Source of the DNA: CAIYRG01 sp965247505
Lineage (GTDB): Bacteria; Pseudomonadota; Alphaproteobacteria; Micropepsales; Micropepsaceae
NCBI GenBank assembly: GCA_965247505.1
Contig: OZ252020.1
Coordinates: forward strand, 3,348,001-3,412,000
Reading direction: 5' to 3'
Length of the DNA: 64,000 bases
A program made the translations under genes and the position numbers. Position 1 is the first letter of the stretch. Each line of letters starts with the position of its first letter. Under the pieces are notes generated by a model. It was given only the letters and a program-made list of their open reading frames with translations. It had not been told where the DNA came from and did not search any database. Positions 17,973 to 26,411 of the stretch are shown here, piece by piece.

Positions 17973-18536
17973 ATGGCAGGAGTGAAGAGGCCAAAGTTTA
18001 GTCTTATGGTGCAACATGGAGGTAAGACGGTCTTGTCCACCGAGATCGGCGGCGAAGCGCTTCATGCATGTGTGCAGCATCTGGAAGATAACGAGCACAA
18101 TAAGGATTTGTTTGCCGTTCTTGCGCATTGCCCGAACACCCGCGTGCGCGAAGCTCTTGGCCATAAGAACAATCTCGACGCCACAACGGTCAGCTTATTG
18201 GCCCAGGACCCATCTGTTGAAGTGCGGCGCGGTGTTTGTCTCTCACCCGGTTTTCTTGCCTGGGCGACAGCCGAGACGCTGATCGCTTTCATTAATGACG
18301 ATGCCGATTGCGCGGACTCAATTGCAGGACACATCGAGTGGTACAAGAACGCGGACCCGGAAAAGGTCGGTCTTGCAATTTGCGTGCATCCCGATCCAAG
18401 CGTGCGTCATACGCTCGCCTATAATAGTGGTGCACCTAAATCCTTGATTAAGCGTCTCTGCAAAGACGAGAATCAAGCGGTGCGCGATCAGGCGGAGTGG
18501 ACAATGAAGTGGATAATGAAGGTGGCCTCCGAATGA
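17973..18536 (+). CDS. HEAT-like repeat protein
   Basis: The product is 187 residues from ATG 17973, chosen because GAGGAAG lies just before it and an upstream extension would overlap the previous gene. It consists of short helical repeats of the pattern A-x-h-P-D-x-x-V-R-x-x-h (CPNTRVREALGHKNN, DPSVEVRRGVCLSP, HPDPSVRHTLAYNSG, DENQAVRDQAEW). This is the look of HEAT or leucine-rich-variant repeats, likely a protein-binding scaffold. It lies 46 bp before the PPP phosphatase, so it may be that enzyme's partner (inference). Confidence 0.6.
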   Translation: MAGVKRPKFSLMVQHGGKTVLSTEIGGEALHACVQHLEDNEHNKDLFAVLAHCPNTRVREALGHKNNLDATTVSLLAQDPSVEVRRGVCLSPGFLAWATAETLIAFINDDADCADSIAGHIEWYKNADPEKVGLAICVHPDPSVRHTLAYNSGAPKSLIKRLCKDENQAVRDQAEWTMKWIMKVASE

Positions 18537-18582
18537 GATGTTTCCTAATGCGTGTTTCAAGAACCGATAGTGATGTGAACGG

Positions 18583-19521
18583 ATGAGTGGATTTAGCGGA
18601 TACGATATCATTGGCGACATCCATGGCCACGCCTCAGCATTGGAGGCACTTTTGGAGCGCATGGGATATTTTGTTCGCAATGGCGTTTTATGCCACCCCG
18701 AGCGCCAAGCAATTTTTGTCGGCGATTATGTCGATCGCGGCGACGAGAACTTGCGCACCTGCCAAATTGCCATGGATATGGTCGAGGCGAAAACCGCTCA
18801 GGCGATCATGGGTAATCACGAATTCAATCATATCGCCATGGCGACGCCCGATCCCGACCATCCGGGCGCATTCTTGCGCGAACACAATAAGAAGAATCTC
18901 GGCCAGGCGGCTAAGACATTGCGTGAGTTTGAAAGCGAGCCGGAAATGAGAGCCCGCATTCTCGATTGGATGCGCTCACTTCCGCTCTGGCTGGAATTGC
19001 CAGGCATTCGGATCGTCCATGCGTGCTGGAGTCCGGCGGCGCAAGACGCCCTCAAGCCAATGCTTTGCTCCGACAATTCCATAAAGGAGGGAAGCGTCGG
19101 CCATATGGCGAAGGTGGGTGCGCCGATGCGAGAATTTCGCGAGGCGCTCCTTAATGGCCCAGAATTCATACTTCCCGATGAGTTTGGCTTTGTTGATCCC
19201 GATGGCAACACGCGTAATGAAGTCCGACTGAAGTGGTGGCTTTTCGACGATGCCGCACTTCATTTGACCGATGCGGTGCATGTGGTTCGTTCCGACAAGC
19301 CTTCTTTTCCCGACATAAAAGTTCCGCTTTCGGCCGTCGGAGGAGCTGATACAGACGAACGACCAGTAGTATTCGGACATTATTGGATGCGCTTTCCCCA
19401 TCTTGTTCTTGGCGAGCGCCATGTTTGCGTCGATGCGTCGATAGCCGTCGGCGGAAACTTGGCCGCATATCGCTTCTCTGGAGAGAAGCAGCTCAAATCG
19501 GAGAATGTGGTCATTGTTTAG
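18583..19521 (+). CDS. PPP-family metallophosphatase (PrpA/diadenosine tetraphosphatase-like)
   Basis: This is a 312-residue protein with the three metal-binding signatures of the calcineurin/PPP superfamily: GDIHG (~11-15), GDYVDRG (~47-53) and GNHEF (~78-82). Later histidines IVHACW and FGHYW complete the dinuclear site. Such enzymes dephosphorylate Ser/Thr phosphoproteins or nucleotide polyphosphates. The substrate here is unknown. It is the third gene of a same-strand unit with the HEAT-like protein and overlaps the next small membrane-protein gene by 17 bases. Confidence 0.85.
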   Translation: MSGFSGYDIIGDIHGHASALEALLERMGYFVRNGVLCHPERQAIFVGDYVDRGDENLRTCQIAMDMVEAKTAQAIMGNHEFNHIAMATPDPDHPGAFLREHNKKNLGQAAKTLREFESEPEMRARILDWMRSLPLWLELPGIRIVHACWSPAAQDALKPMLCSDNSIKEGSVGHMAKVGAPMREFREALLNGPEFILPDEFGFVDPDGNTRNEVRLKWWLFDDAALHLTDAVHVVRSDKPSFPDIKVPLSAVGGADTDERPVVFGHYWMRFPHLVLGERHVCVDASIAVGGNLAAYRFSGEKQLKSENVVIV

Positions 19522-19708
19522 TGAAGGGTTTCAGAACATCGGAGTCCTAGAGCTATCCATGATAATTTTTGGTTTGGTCGTGCTCGTCTCGATCATCGCG
19601 CTCTGCACCTTCGCCGCGTTTCACATATCAAAGTGGCTTATACCAATGATCGAAAAGGGCCTGCTTATTATTGCTGTTTTGTGCGGATTTGGACTTGTCC
19701 CGGTTTGA
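19505..19708 (+). pseudogene. Small membrane protein truncated by IS3
   Basis: The 67-codon frame has two hydrophobic segments (MIIFGLVVLVSIIALCTFAAF and GLLIIAVLCGFG). Its last few codons and its stop lie inside the left terminal repeat of the IS3 element that begins near 19690, so the original C-terminus is lost. The ATG overlaps the end of the phosphatase gene, which suggests translational coupling. Confidence 0.5.
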
Positions 19709-19727
19709 TTCCGGATCCGCTACTCAT

Positions 19728-20585
19728 TTAAGCGGCCTTTTGTTCGAAGGCCAAGGGGCTTTTACCTCCCAAAGCTGAATGGCGTCTGCGCAGATTGTAG
19801 AAGCCGTTGATGTACTGAAAGAGCGCGCCCTCGACCCCTCTTCTGGTGTACCAGGTTTGGCGCCAGATCAGTTCAGCCTTTAGCGTTTTGAAGAAGGTCT
19901 CGACCACCGCATTGTCGTAGCAGTCGCCTTTGCCGCTCATTGAGACTTTGAAGCCGTGTTGACGCAATCGCTTCTGATAGTCGTGCGAACAATACTGGCT
20001 GCCCTGATCCGTATGATGAGTGCATCCTGGTGGCGGCTTGCGAAGGGCCACCGCCATATCCAAAGCTCTAATTGCCAGATCACGCTTGAGCCGGTTGCTG
20101 ACAGCCCAGCCGATGACACGACGCGAATGAAGGTCCAGCATCACGGCGAGATATAACCACCCCTCGCGCGTCCAGATGTAGCTGATATCACCTGCCCATT
20201 TCTGGTTTGGCAGGGTGGCTGTGAAGTCACGGTTCAGCAGGTTCGGTGCAATGTTGAAACGATGATTGCTGTCTGTTGTCGCCTTGTATTTACGGGTTCT
20301 GACAACGGATATACCGTTTTCACGCATCAAACGCCCAACACGACGATGACCGACGTTCAAGCCCAGCTCTTTCAATTCCTCCGTCATACGCGGACGTCCG
20401 TAACTGCCAAGACTCAAACGGTGTTGCTCTCTGATATGGGCCAACAGAACCAGATCGTTACGCTGACGCTGGCTGATTGGACGGCTGCGCCAGGCCCGAT
20501 AACCACGCGACGTGACATCCATTATCCGGCAAAGTCGTTCGACAGGGACCTGGTGGCGGTGTTCGTCAACGAAGGCAAATCTCAT
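19728..20585 (-). CDS. IS3-family transposase OrfB (third type)
   Basis: This is a 285-residue DDE integrase core with D in WAGDISYIWT, D in HHTDQGSQYCS and E in NAVVETFFKT, finishing RRRHSALGGKSP. The frame is intact and the gene overlaps orfA by 4 bases (ATGA). It is related to, but distinct from, the OrfB at 6123-6995. Confidence 0.94.
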   Translation of the reverse strand: MRFAFVDEHRHQVPVERLCRIMDVTSRGYRAWRSRPISQRQRNDLVLLAHIREQHRLSLGSYGRPRMTEELKELGLNVGHRRVGRLMRENGISVVRTRKYKATTDSNHRFNIAPNLLNRDFTATLPNQKWAGDISYIWTREGWLYLAVMLDLHSRRVIGWAVSNRLKRDLAIRALDMAVALRKPPPGCTHHTDQGSQYCSHDYQKRLRQHGFKVSMSGKGDCYDNAVVETFFKTLKAELIWRQTWYTRRGVEGALFQYINGFYNLRRRHSALGGKSPLAFEQKAA

Positions 20586-20857
20586 TTGCTTTGCTCCGCG
20601 AAGAACACTGTTGCCTTTTTTAACAGATCCCTCTCCTCCTTGAGGAGGCGAACTTCTCTGCGCAGGCGCTCATTCTCCTTCGCCAGATCCTCTTGTGGGG
20701 CCGACGACAGCTCATCTTGCTTCATCGACTGCACCCAATTGCTCAATGTCGAAAAGCCAATGCCTAAATCTGATGCAATCTGTTTGCGGGTAAGTCCGCT
20801 CGTCTGCGCAATGCGAACCGCCTCACGCCTGAATTCTTCGCTGTGTCTGTGTCCCAT
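20582..20857 (-). CDS. IS3-family transposase OrfA (third type)
   Basis: This is a 91-residue HTH protein from ATG 20857 (MGHRHSEEFRREAVRIAQ). The HTH is TRKQIASDLGIGFSTLSNWV and a coiled-coil tail (LRREVRLLKEERDLLKKA) follows. The longer in-frame start at 20887 has no family support. An AAAAAAG run at the end fits programmed frameshifting into orfB. Confidence 0.92.
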   Translation of the reverse strand: MGHRHSEEFRREAVRIAQTSGLTRKQIASDLGIGFSTLSNWVQSMKQDELSSAPQEDLAKENERLRREVRLLKEERDLLKKATVFFAEQSK

Positions 20858-21110
20858 GATGATTCTCTTTGTTGGTAAAATATCCAATCAAGGACCCGGA
20901 ACAAATGTGAGACATGTCCACATTGCGTGGCTTGCTTACTATATATTTTTTTAGGCCATGGGACTTGTTTTTAATCTACTCTAGTTCATCTAAAACAAGT
21001 TTATTGAGCCTCTCGAATGTTCACTATTGGCACAAAGTAGCTATAGGGTTTGGTTAAGAACGGCGATACCTGCCTCTGATTAGCCCCCACTGACTGGTCC
21101 AGTTTGAATC

Positions 21111-21556
21111 TTAGTTCATGGTCGGTCTTTCTGGCAACGGGACGATGGTTTCTGGCGCCGGGGGCCGATAACCGAGGGCACTGTGCGGGCGCTTTGTGTT
21201 GTAGTGCCGCCGCCATTGCTCGATGACGATCTGTGCTTCTCTCAAAGAATAGAAGATTTCCCCGTTGAGAAGTTCGTCCCTGAAGCGTGCGTTGAAGCTC
21301 TCGATGTAGCCGTTCTCCCAGGGGCTTCCAGGCTCAATGTAGGCGGTCTTTGCTCCAACCACGCTGATCCAGTTGCGTACGGCTTCAGCAACAAACTCCG
21401 GCCCATTATCGGAACGAATGTAGGCTGGTACGCCATGCAGAATGAAGAGATCGGTGAGGACATCGATCACATCGGTAGAATTGAGTTTCCGCTTCACCCG
21501 AATGGCCAGACATTCCCGACTAAACTCATCCAGGACTCGGTCCTCCTCTTTCCATC
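21111..21556 (-). pseudogene. IS3-family OrfB C-terminal fragment (fourth type)
   Basis: The reading DRVLDEFSRECLAIRVKRKL, then YIRSDNGPEFVAEAVRNW, ENGYIESFNARFRDELLN and RPHSALGYRPPAP is the second half of an IS407-type transposase, ending at a stop at 21111. The N-terminal half is absent. The upstream boundary coincides with other IS debris near 21557. Confidence 0.88.
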
Positions 21557-21597
21557 ACAATAGGGTGGACCAATTCAAAGGGGGAGGATCAGCCAGA

Positions 21598-21647
21598 GGC
21601 TACGAAACCTTACTTCAAGGCTCAAGCCAATTTACTCTGACAATGCC
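21598..21647. repeat. IS6-family terminal remnant
   Basis: These ~50 bases match the outer end of IS6 copy a (GGCTACGAAACCTTACTTC... to TCTGACAATGCC ending 21647). No transposase sequence accompanies it. Confidence 0.7.
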
Positions 21648-22118
21648 TAGCGGCGTTCCGATTTTGAACGGCACTTGAAGCGGATCGGTCAAGCGAAGCC
21701 CCCGCCGTGGGGTCTCACGCCGGACGGAGGCCTCTAAAGCCCATGACCCGCACGGGCTCATCTTGATACCTGCGTGGCTAGCCCGACGCCACTAGTCCTA
21801 GTCCGACCTCAGGGCCAGCAAAGACATTCTTATTTTCTCGGCCTTTTCCCTGTTGTACCGGCGGAGGTGCCCGCGCCCGATGGTCTGCTCACAAATCGTT
21901 GCACTGCGACCGCTTTGATGAGTAAGTGCACGACATGCGCAACCATGTCAAGACTGTGTGACACTAACACATTGTAGATAAAGATTAAATATCTCATTGA
22001 CATAAAAATATGTTATCAACTTCACCGCACACCGGCGGGCCTTGCCCCACGGTCAGGGCGCCCGCCGACCCTGGCGCGGTCAATTCCTGACGAGGCCGTC
22101 GAAGCCGCGGGGTCTGGG
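21648..22118. other. Gene-poor stretch between IS remnants
   Basis: I see no convincing gene. An AT-rich patch around 21955-22020 may be promoter-like but has no gene to serve. The flanks are an IS6 terminal remnant and an integrase relic. Confidence 0.5.
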
Positions 22119-22203
22119 CGCCGGCGTCGCACAGCGCCACGTCGTCGAGATGGGCGTAGATGGCGGTGGTCGGTCGAGAATGTCGCGGACCGAGTGCTTG
22201 CAT
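22119..22203 (-). pseudogene. Tyrosine recombinase C-terminal relic
   Basis: The reading ALGPRHSRPTTAIYAHLDD resembles the box III/catalytic-Tyr end of integrases (LGH-S--TT--Y-H). It is only about 28 codons long and is cut upstream by the IS6 element. Confidence 0.45.
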
Positions 22204-22225
22204 TGCGGCCCTTCATTCGGTTTTG

Positions 22226-22573
22226 GGCATTGTCAGAGTAAATTGGCTTGAGCCAGGAAGTAAGGTCTCGTAGCCTCCATTGATGGACAATCCCTTTCGT
22301 TATTTCAACAATTCGCCTGAGGTAATCCGCAGCGCGGTGATGCTGTATGTCCGCTACCCCTTGTCGATGAGACAGGTTGAAGATCTTCTGTTCGAACGGG
22401 GCATCAACATTTGCCATGAGACCGTGCGGTACTGGTGGAACCGTTTTGGTCCGTTGTTTGCAGCCGAGATCCGGAAACGCCGTGTTCGTAATGGATCCTA
22501 TTCGCTGTGGCGCTGGCATCTTGATGAGGTGTTCGTCCGCATCAACGGCGAGACACATTACCTATGGCGCGCT
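22226..22573 (+). pseudogene. IS6-family element, copy d (5' half only)
   Basis: The terminal repeat GGCATTGTCAGAGTAAAT starts at 22226. The transposase opens at ATG 22283 (MDNPFRYFNNSPEVI) and reads to THYLWRA at about 22573, where homology ends abruptly. The second half of the DDE domain is missing. The following sequence is shared with 9217-9545. Confidence 0.88.
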
Positions 22574-22686
22574 TCTGGTATGTTGATGGGCTTTCAAAGG
22601 CTCAAAAATCTCTTATCTTATTGTTTATATTTTAGAAATAGTACATGCAAAGTTGTGGGATAAAAGCTGATTTCCATTTTGCGTAA

Positions 22687-22850
22687 TCATTTTGAAACCG
22701 GATTCATTATAACTCCAGCGTAGCCAGGTGCGCGTTTGTCGTAGATTTCTTCCCGCACCCCTATTTTCGGCCTCGGCGTGGCACCCTCCAAAAACGCCTT
22801 TCACGATCCCGATAAGAGCTTTCCGTGGCGTCGACTCACCCGACGCCGAG
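22687..22850 (-). pseudogene. Second copy of the unidentified gene tail
   Basis: This matches 9334-9500 on the minus strand, but an extra A in the run at about 22793-22797 shifts the frame between KGVF and the EIYDK segment. It is part of the duplicated relic segment. Confidence 0.45.
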
Positions 22851-22949
22851 ACCACACGGGGACGCTATTTTCGATCCCAATTTGGCAACCGATCTGATTA
22901 CCGTCATTGGATCCGGAGATGCAACTCCCCGGCGACCGCCCGAGTTAGG

Positions 22950-23109
22950 ATATCCCGTCCATTTCCTTCCCGAAAAGCCGCACCCTCGCGCCGGTCAGCA
23001 CATCACCAAGCTGGCCGCGGATGGTTCACAGGCATACGAGAGACGGGATCACCATAAGTGCCGTGATGACGAAGAATGTTCCCCAGTCCCCTTCCAGCCA
23101 GTCGACTAG
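22950..23109 (-). pseudogene. MFS/AmpG-like permease C-terminal fragment
   Basis: The minus-strand frame LVDWLEGDWGTFFVITALMV then IPSLVCL, stop, TIRGQLGDVL looks like the last transmembrane helix and tail of an AmpG-type MFS transporter. A TGA stands where Trp is expected. The upstream part of the gene is gone, because the IS5-type remnant begins at about 23110. Confidence 0.35.
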
Positions 23110-23152
23110 GGCGTGTTAACACTAATGAGCATGGTCATGCTATCCTCTTCGG

Positions 23153-23375
23153 ATGGAACTCACCCAAGCTCAATACGAACGCATCGCGCCACACCTCCCG
23201 GTCCAGCGCGGCAATGTAAGCCTTTCGAACCGGCAGGTGCTCAACGTCATCCTGTATGTCGCCGAACATGGCTGCAAATGGCGAGGGTTACCGGCGAGAT
23301 TTGACAATTGGCACACCATCTACACCCGGATGAACCGCTGGTCGAAGAACGTGGTGCTGGACCAGGTGTTCGAAC
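23153..23375 (+). pseudogene. IS5-family OrfA fragment interrupted by MITE-2
   Basis: MELTQAQYERIAPHLPVQRG, then LSNRQVLNVILYVAEHGCKW and NWHTIYTRMNRWSKNVVLDQVFER is the DUF4096-type N-terminal transposase domain of IS5 (IS427 group). The frame is broken at 23376 by a small repeat element. No clear DDE half follows on the other side. Confidence 0.8.
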
Positions 23376-23538
23376 GGCATTGTCAGACTAAAATGGTATG
23401 TTAGAATTTTCCCGTTGTTGAGCCAGCTTCGTCGCCCGTGCTTGTCCGGTCTAAGCCGGACAAAGCATGTTTTTGCACCCTGAAATCCCCAAAAGGGGAC
23501 AGGGAGAGACGACCAAGCAGATTTAATCTGACAATGCC
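23376..23538. repeat. MITE-2 (163 bp) with IS6-like terminal repeats
   Basis: The ends are GGCATTGTCAGACTAAAA at 23376 and GGCATTGTCAGATTAAAT (minus strand, ending 23538), nearly identical to the IS6-family terminal repeat in this window. The interior has no transposase but holds two hairpins, TTGTCCGG/CCGGACAA and TCCCC-AAAA-GGGGA. This fits a non-autonomous element mobilised by IS6. Confidence 0.75.
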
Positions 23539-23643
23539 CTCGGGCATCGTACCGGCTAACCGTGATCCGTTTCGGCCCGCTCGGTCCACCGACAACAAGC
23601 TGCCGTCTTGACCATCGGGACCCCCCGGCTCGCGGCGCGGCTC

Positions 23644-26193
23644 CTACATCAAGTAACCGAACTTGGCATAGACCAGCGCGCCGTTGTGACCCGCCGGGGA
23701 GTAGCGTGGATACTTGCGCCCATTGCCGTAGTTGATGGCCTTGTCCGGATACTGGTCCAGCACGTTCTCGGCGCCGATCGTGACAGCCATTCCGTTCGCA
23801 AAGTTGTACTGCGCCGACAGGTCCACCAGGCCGTAGCCGCCGAACTCGGCGGCGCTGTGGTCGTCGTACCACTCGCCGAAATAGCTGTAGCGCCCCACCA
23901 GGTACCACTGATTGATGCGGTGGGTGAGTGCCAGGTTGAAGCGTGTCTCTGGCGCTCCGCGCTCCAGGTTGTCGATGGTGTCGTCGTCGTCGATCGTCGA
24001 TCCTTCGCGGAAGTTTTGCACCCTGGTGCTGGTGTAGTTGAACGAGAGCAGCAGGTCGGTGCTGCCGAGATCCGTCTCCCAACCGTAGGTGAGCACGGCG
24101 TCGACGCCCTCGGTCCTGGTGTCGAAGTCGTTGGTGAAGTAGCGCACCGAGGTGAATTCCTCGGCCTCCGGAACTCCGGCGGTGATCAGCGCCTGCTTGA
24201 TCTCGTCCGTGACACTGAACAGGCCCGACAGGGCGATCCTGTCATCGACATTTATGCGGAAGTAGTCCGCGGTCAGGCTCAGACCATTGTCCATGGCGAA
24301 CACAGCGCCGAGACTAAGGTTCTCGCTTTCCTCCGGCTCAAGCTCTCGTCCGCCCAAGGCCATTGCCACCGGGTGGGTGGAGCCGATGGTGCCCCGCTCC
24401 TCGAAGGCGTTGGTGGCGGCGTTGACTACGGTGGAAACGTTGCGGGCGTTGGACTGACCTGGCGTCGGCGCCCGGAAGCCGGTGCCTAAGGAGCCGCGCA
24501 GAGCGAACGCGTCCGTTAACCGCAAGTGGGTGGCCAGCTTAAAGTTGGCAGTGCTGCCGAAGCCGTCGAAGGCCTCCCAGCGGACGGCCCCGCCAATGCG
24601 CCAGTTTTCAGTGGCGTTCACTTCCAGGTCCTGGTACGCGGCGATGTTGGCGCGGTCCCAGGTCCCGGACGATGCGGGGTTGAAGCCGCTAAAGCCGTTC
24701 GAACCGGTGCCGAAACCGTACTGCTGATACGGCCCGATTTCCCAGGAGGCCTGCTCGCCCGTGGATATCTCGAATTCCTCTTTGCGCCATTCGAAACCGC
24801 CGGCGATGTTGAGGTCCGAGGCCATGCCGACATCGACCGGGTAGGACAGATCGACGTTGAAGTTGGTCTCCTGTTGCGTGTACTCGCCGATGTCGAAATC
24901 CCGCTGCGAATCGGGGCCCAGCGAGGAATTCAGCGAGTTGTTTAGAAAGCCATCCATGTTGTTCTCGCCGATGCTGGCGGAGATGTCATAGAGCAGTCCG
25001 TTGGCCAAGCCGCCGTTCACCCCGGCGACAATGGAGTAGTCGGTCATCTCCGCGCCGAAGCTCGGCGTGAACCCTTCCGGATAAAGCTCTACGAACGAAA
25101 AACAGCCCGCATCGGCGGTCACCGCATCGCGGAAAGCCAAAAGGTTGCCGGCAGTCGAGGGCACATCGTATTTCGTCTGGCAGCCATCACCACCGACCAG
25201 AAAAATATTGCTACTGGTCTTGTACACCCCGTCACGGTTCATTGGGCTGCGGAAGAAGAATGGCGTTTCCACCTTGCGGCTCGCGTAGTTGCCGAACACG
25301 TAGAGCTGATGAGCTTCGGTCAGGTCAATACCGATGTTGGCCACAGCCTTAATGCTGTCGCTGACCTTGGGCGAACCCCAGGGCTTGGCGGGGTCCCCGA
25401 CGTTAGGGATGCCGAGGCCAATCAGTGCGGTGGCATCACGGTGCTGTACACTACGATCAGTCGGCGAGGACTCGGCGTACTCAATGCTGAAGTTGGCAAA
25501 CCCGTTGTCGGACAGCGGCAGGCCAACATTTCCGGCGATGGTGGTCAGGTACTCGGCGGTGTCCGCGGTGTAGAAGCCGCGCTTGGCTTCAAAAGTCACG
25601 CCCTCGGCAGCGTCCTTGAGGACGAAGTTCAATACCCCAGCGATAGCATCGGAGCCGTACTGGGCCGCCGCGCCGTCGCGCAGCACCTCCATGCGTTTGA
25701 TGGCGATGGCGGGAATGGCGGAAATGTCCGGCCCCTGGGCACCATTCGCGGCGCCGTTGGAAACCCACTGTATGACCGAGCCCCGGTGCCGGCGCTTGTT
25801 GTTCATCAACACCAGCGTGTGGTCCGGAGCCAGTCCGCGCAGGCTGACCGGGCGCAGCAGGGCCGCCAGGTCGCGAGTGGGGTTGTCGCTGACGTGGAAG
25901 GAAGGCACCAGCGCCCTTATCAAGTTGGACATGTCGCTGCCACCTTGATTCTCGAACTCTTCACTGCTGATCATGTCCACGGGAACCAAAGAGTCCTCGA
26001 CGGAACGGGGCAGCGCCCGGGTGCCGACCACCACCACTTCCTCAATTTCCACTTGCGCGGTGGCAGATACCGCTTCGCCGCTACTAACAAAGGGTGCGGC
26101 TAGCAGCGCCAGCAGTGAGATGCCGGTCTTGGAGAAATTCAAAGACAGGTGTTTGCAGGCAATTGCTTGATTGTTCACGTCGCTCGACTCCAT
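23644..26193 (-). CDS. TonB-dependent outer-membrane receptor
   Basis: The product is 849 residues from ATG 26193; a GTG 18 bases upstream is possible, but AGG spacing favours the ATG. A hydrophobic signal region (GISLLALLAAPFVSSGEAVSA) is followed by a TonB box-like EEVVVVGTR. The plug domain follows (VPVDMISSEEFEN; SLRGLAPDHTLVLMNNKRR; MEVLRDGAAAQYGSDAIAGV). A long 22-strand barrel has typical receptor motifs (GTGFRAPT; PEESENLSLGAVF; LDQYPD) and a C-terminal strand ending AKFGYLM. It imports a siderophore, vitamin or carbohydrate using TonB energy; the substrate cannot be told from sequence. It stands alone on this strand, with no partner uptake genes nearby. Confidence 0.92.
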   Translation of the reverse strand: MESSDVNNQAIACKHLSLNFSKTGISLLALLAAPFVSSGEAVSATAQVEIEEVVVVGTRALPRSVEDSLVPVDMISSEEFENQGGSDMSNLIRALVPSFHVSDNPTRDLAALLRPVSLRGLAPDHTLVLMNNKRRHRGSVIQWVSNGAANGAQGPDISAIPAIAIKRMEVLRDGAAAQYGSDAIAGVLNFVLKDAAEGVTFEAKRGFYTADTAEYLTTIAGNVGLPLSDNGFANFSIEYAESSPTDRSVQHRDATALIGLGIPNVGDPAKPWGSPKVSDSIKAVANIGIDLTEAHQLYVFGNYASRKVETPFFFRSPMNRDGVYKTSSNIFLVGGDGCQTKYDVPSTAGNLLAFRDAVTADAGCFSFVELYPEGFTPSFGAEMTDYSIVAGVNGGLANGLLYDISASIGENNMDGFLNNSLNSSLGPDSQRDFDIGEYTQQETNFNVDLSYPVDVGMASDLNIAGGFEWRKEEFEISTGEQASWEIGPYQQYGFGTGSNGFSGFNPASSGTWDRANIAAYQDLEVNATENWRIGGAVRWEAFDGFGSTANFKLATHLRLTDAFALRGSLGTGFRAPTPGQSNARNVSTVVNAATNAFEERGTIGSTHPVAMALGGRELEPEESENLSLGAVFAMDNGLSLTADYFRINVDDRIALSGLFSVTDEIKQALITAGVPEAEEFTSVRYFTNDFDTRTEGVDAVLTYGWETDLGSTDLLLSFNYTSTRVQNFREGSTIDDDDTIDNLERGAPETRFNLALTHRINQWYLVGRYSYFGEWYDDHSAAEFGGYGLVDLSAQYNFANGMAVTIGAENVLDQYPDKAINYGNGRKYPRYSPAGHNGALVYAKFGYLM

Positions 26194-26411
26194 TGAGCTA
26201 TACCTGCTCACAGCTGGAAATAACGCGCCAAGAAATACTTCCGACCGCTGACTTTTTACCGCCCCGTCGAAAGTTGGTGCCGGGTATATATCAGGCGGCG
26301 CGTTTGGTTAGCTTTATCACGTCCTTGAACGGCACTTCTTCGATGAGTTCTGCTAGTTGGTTTGATCCATCCAGCTGCCGGGATGCTGGTGGGCCAGCCG
26401 ACGCTCTTCGC

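Larger units (their letters stand above)
19690..20920 (-). mobile_element. IS3-family element (IS3 group), apparently intact
   Basis: The ends TGGACTTGTC...TTCCGGATCC (19690) and TGGACATGTC...TTCCGGGTCC (minus strand, ending 20920) form imperfect inverted repeats around orfA and orfB. No certain target duplication is present. It interrupts the small membrane protein gene. Confidence 0.8.

Noticed and set aside
23608..26103. Plus-strand open frames opposite the TonB-dependent receptor
   Set aside because: The receptor on the minus strand explains the coding signal. The opposite frames have no domain features.
26298..26362. A minus-strand tail AELIEEVPFKDVIKLTKRAA, stop, between the receptor and LysR genes
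   Set aside because: It could be the C-terminus of a lost gene, but it is about 20 codons long and cannot be supported.
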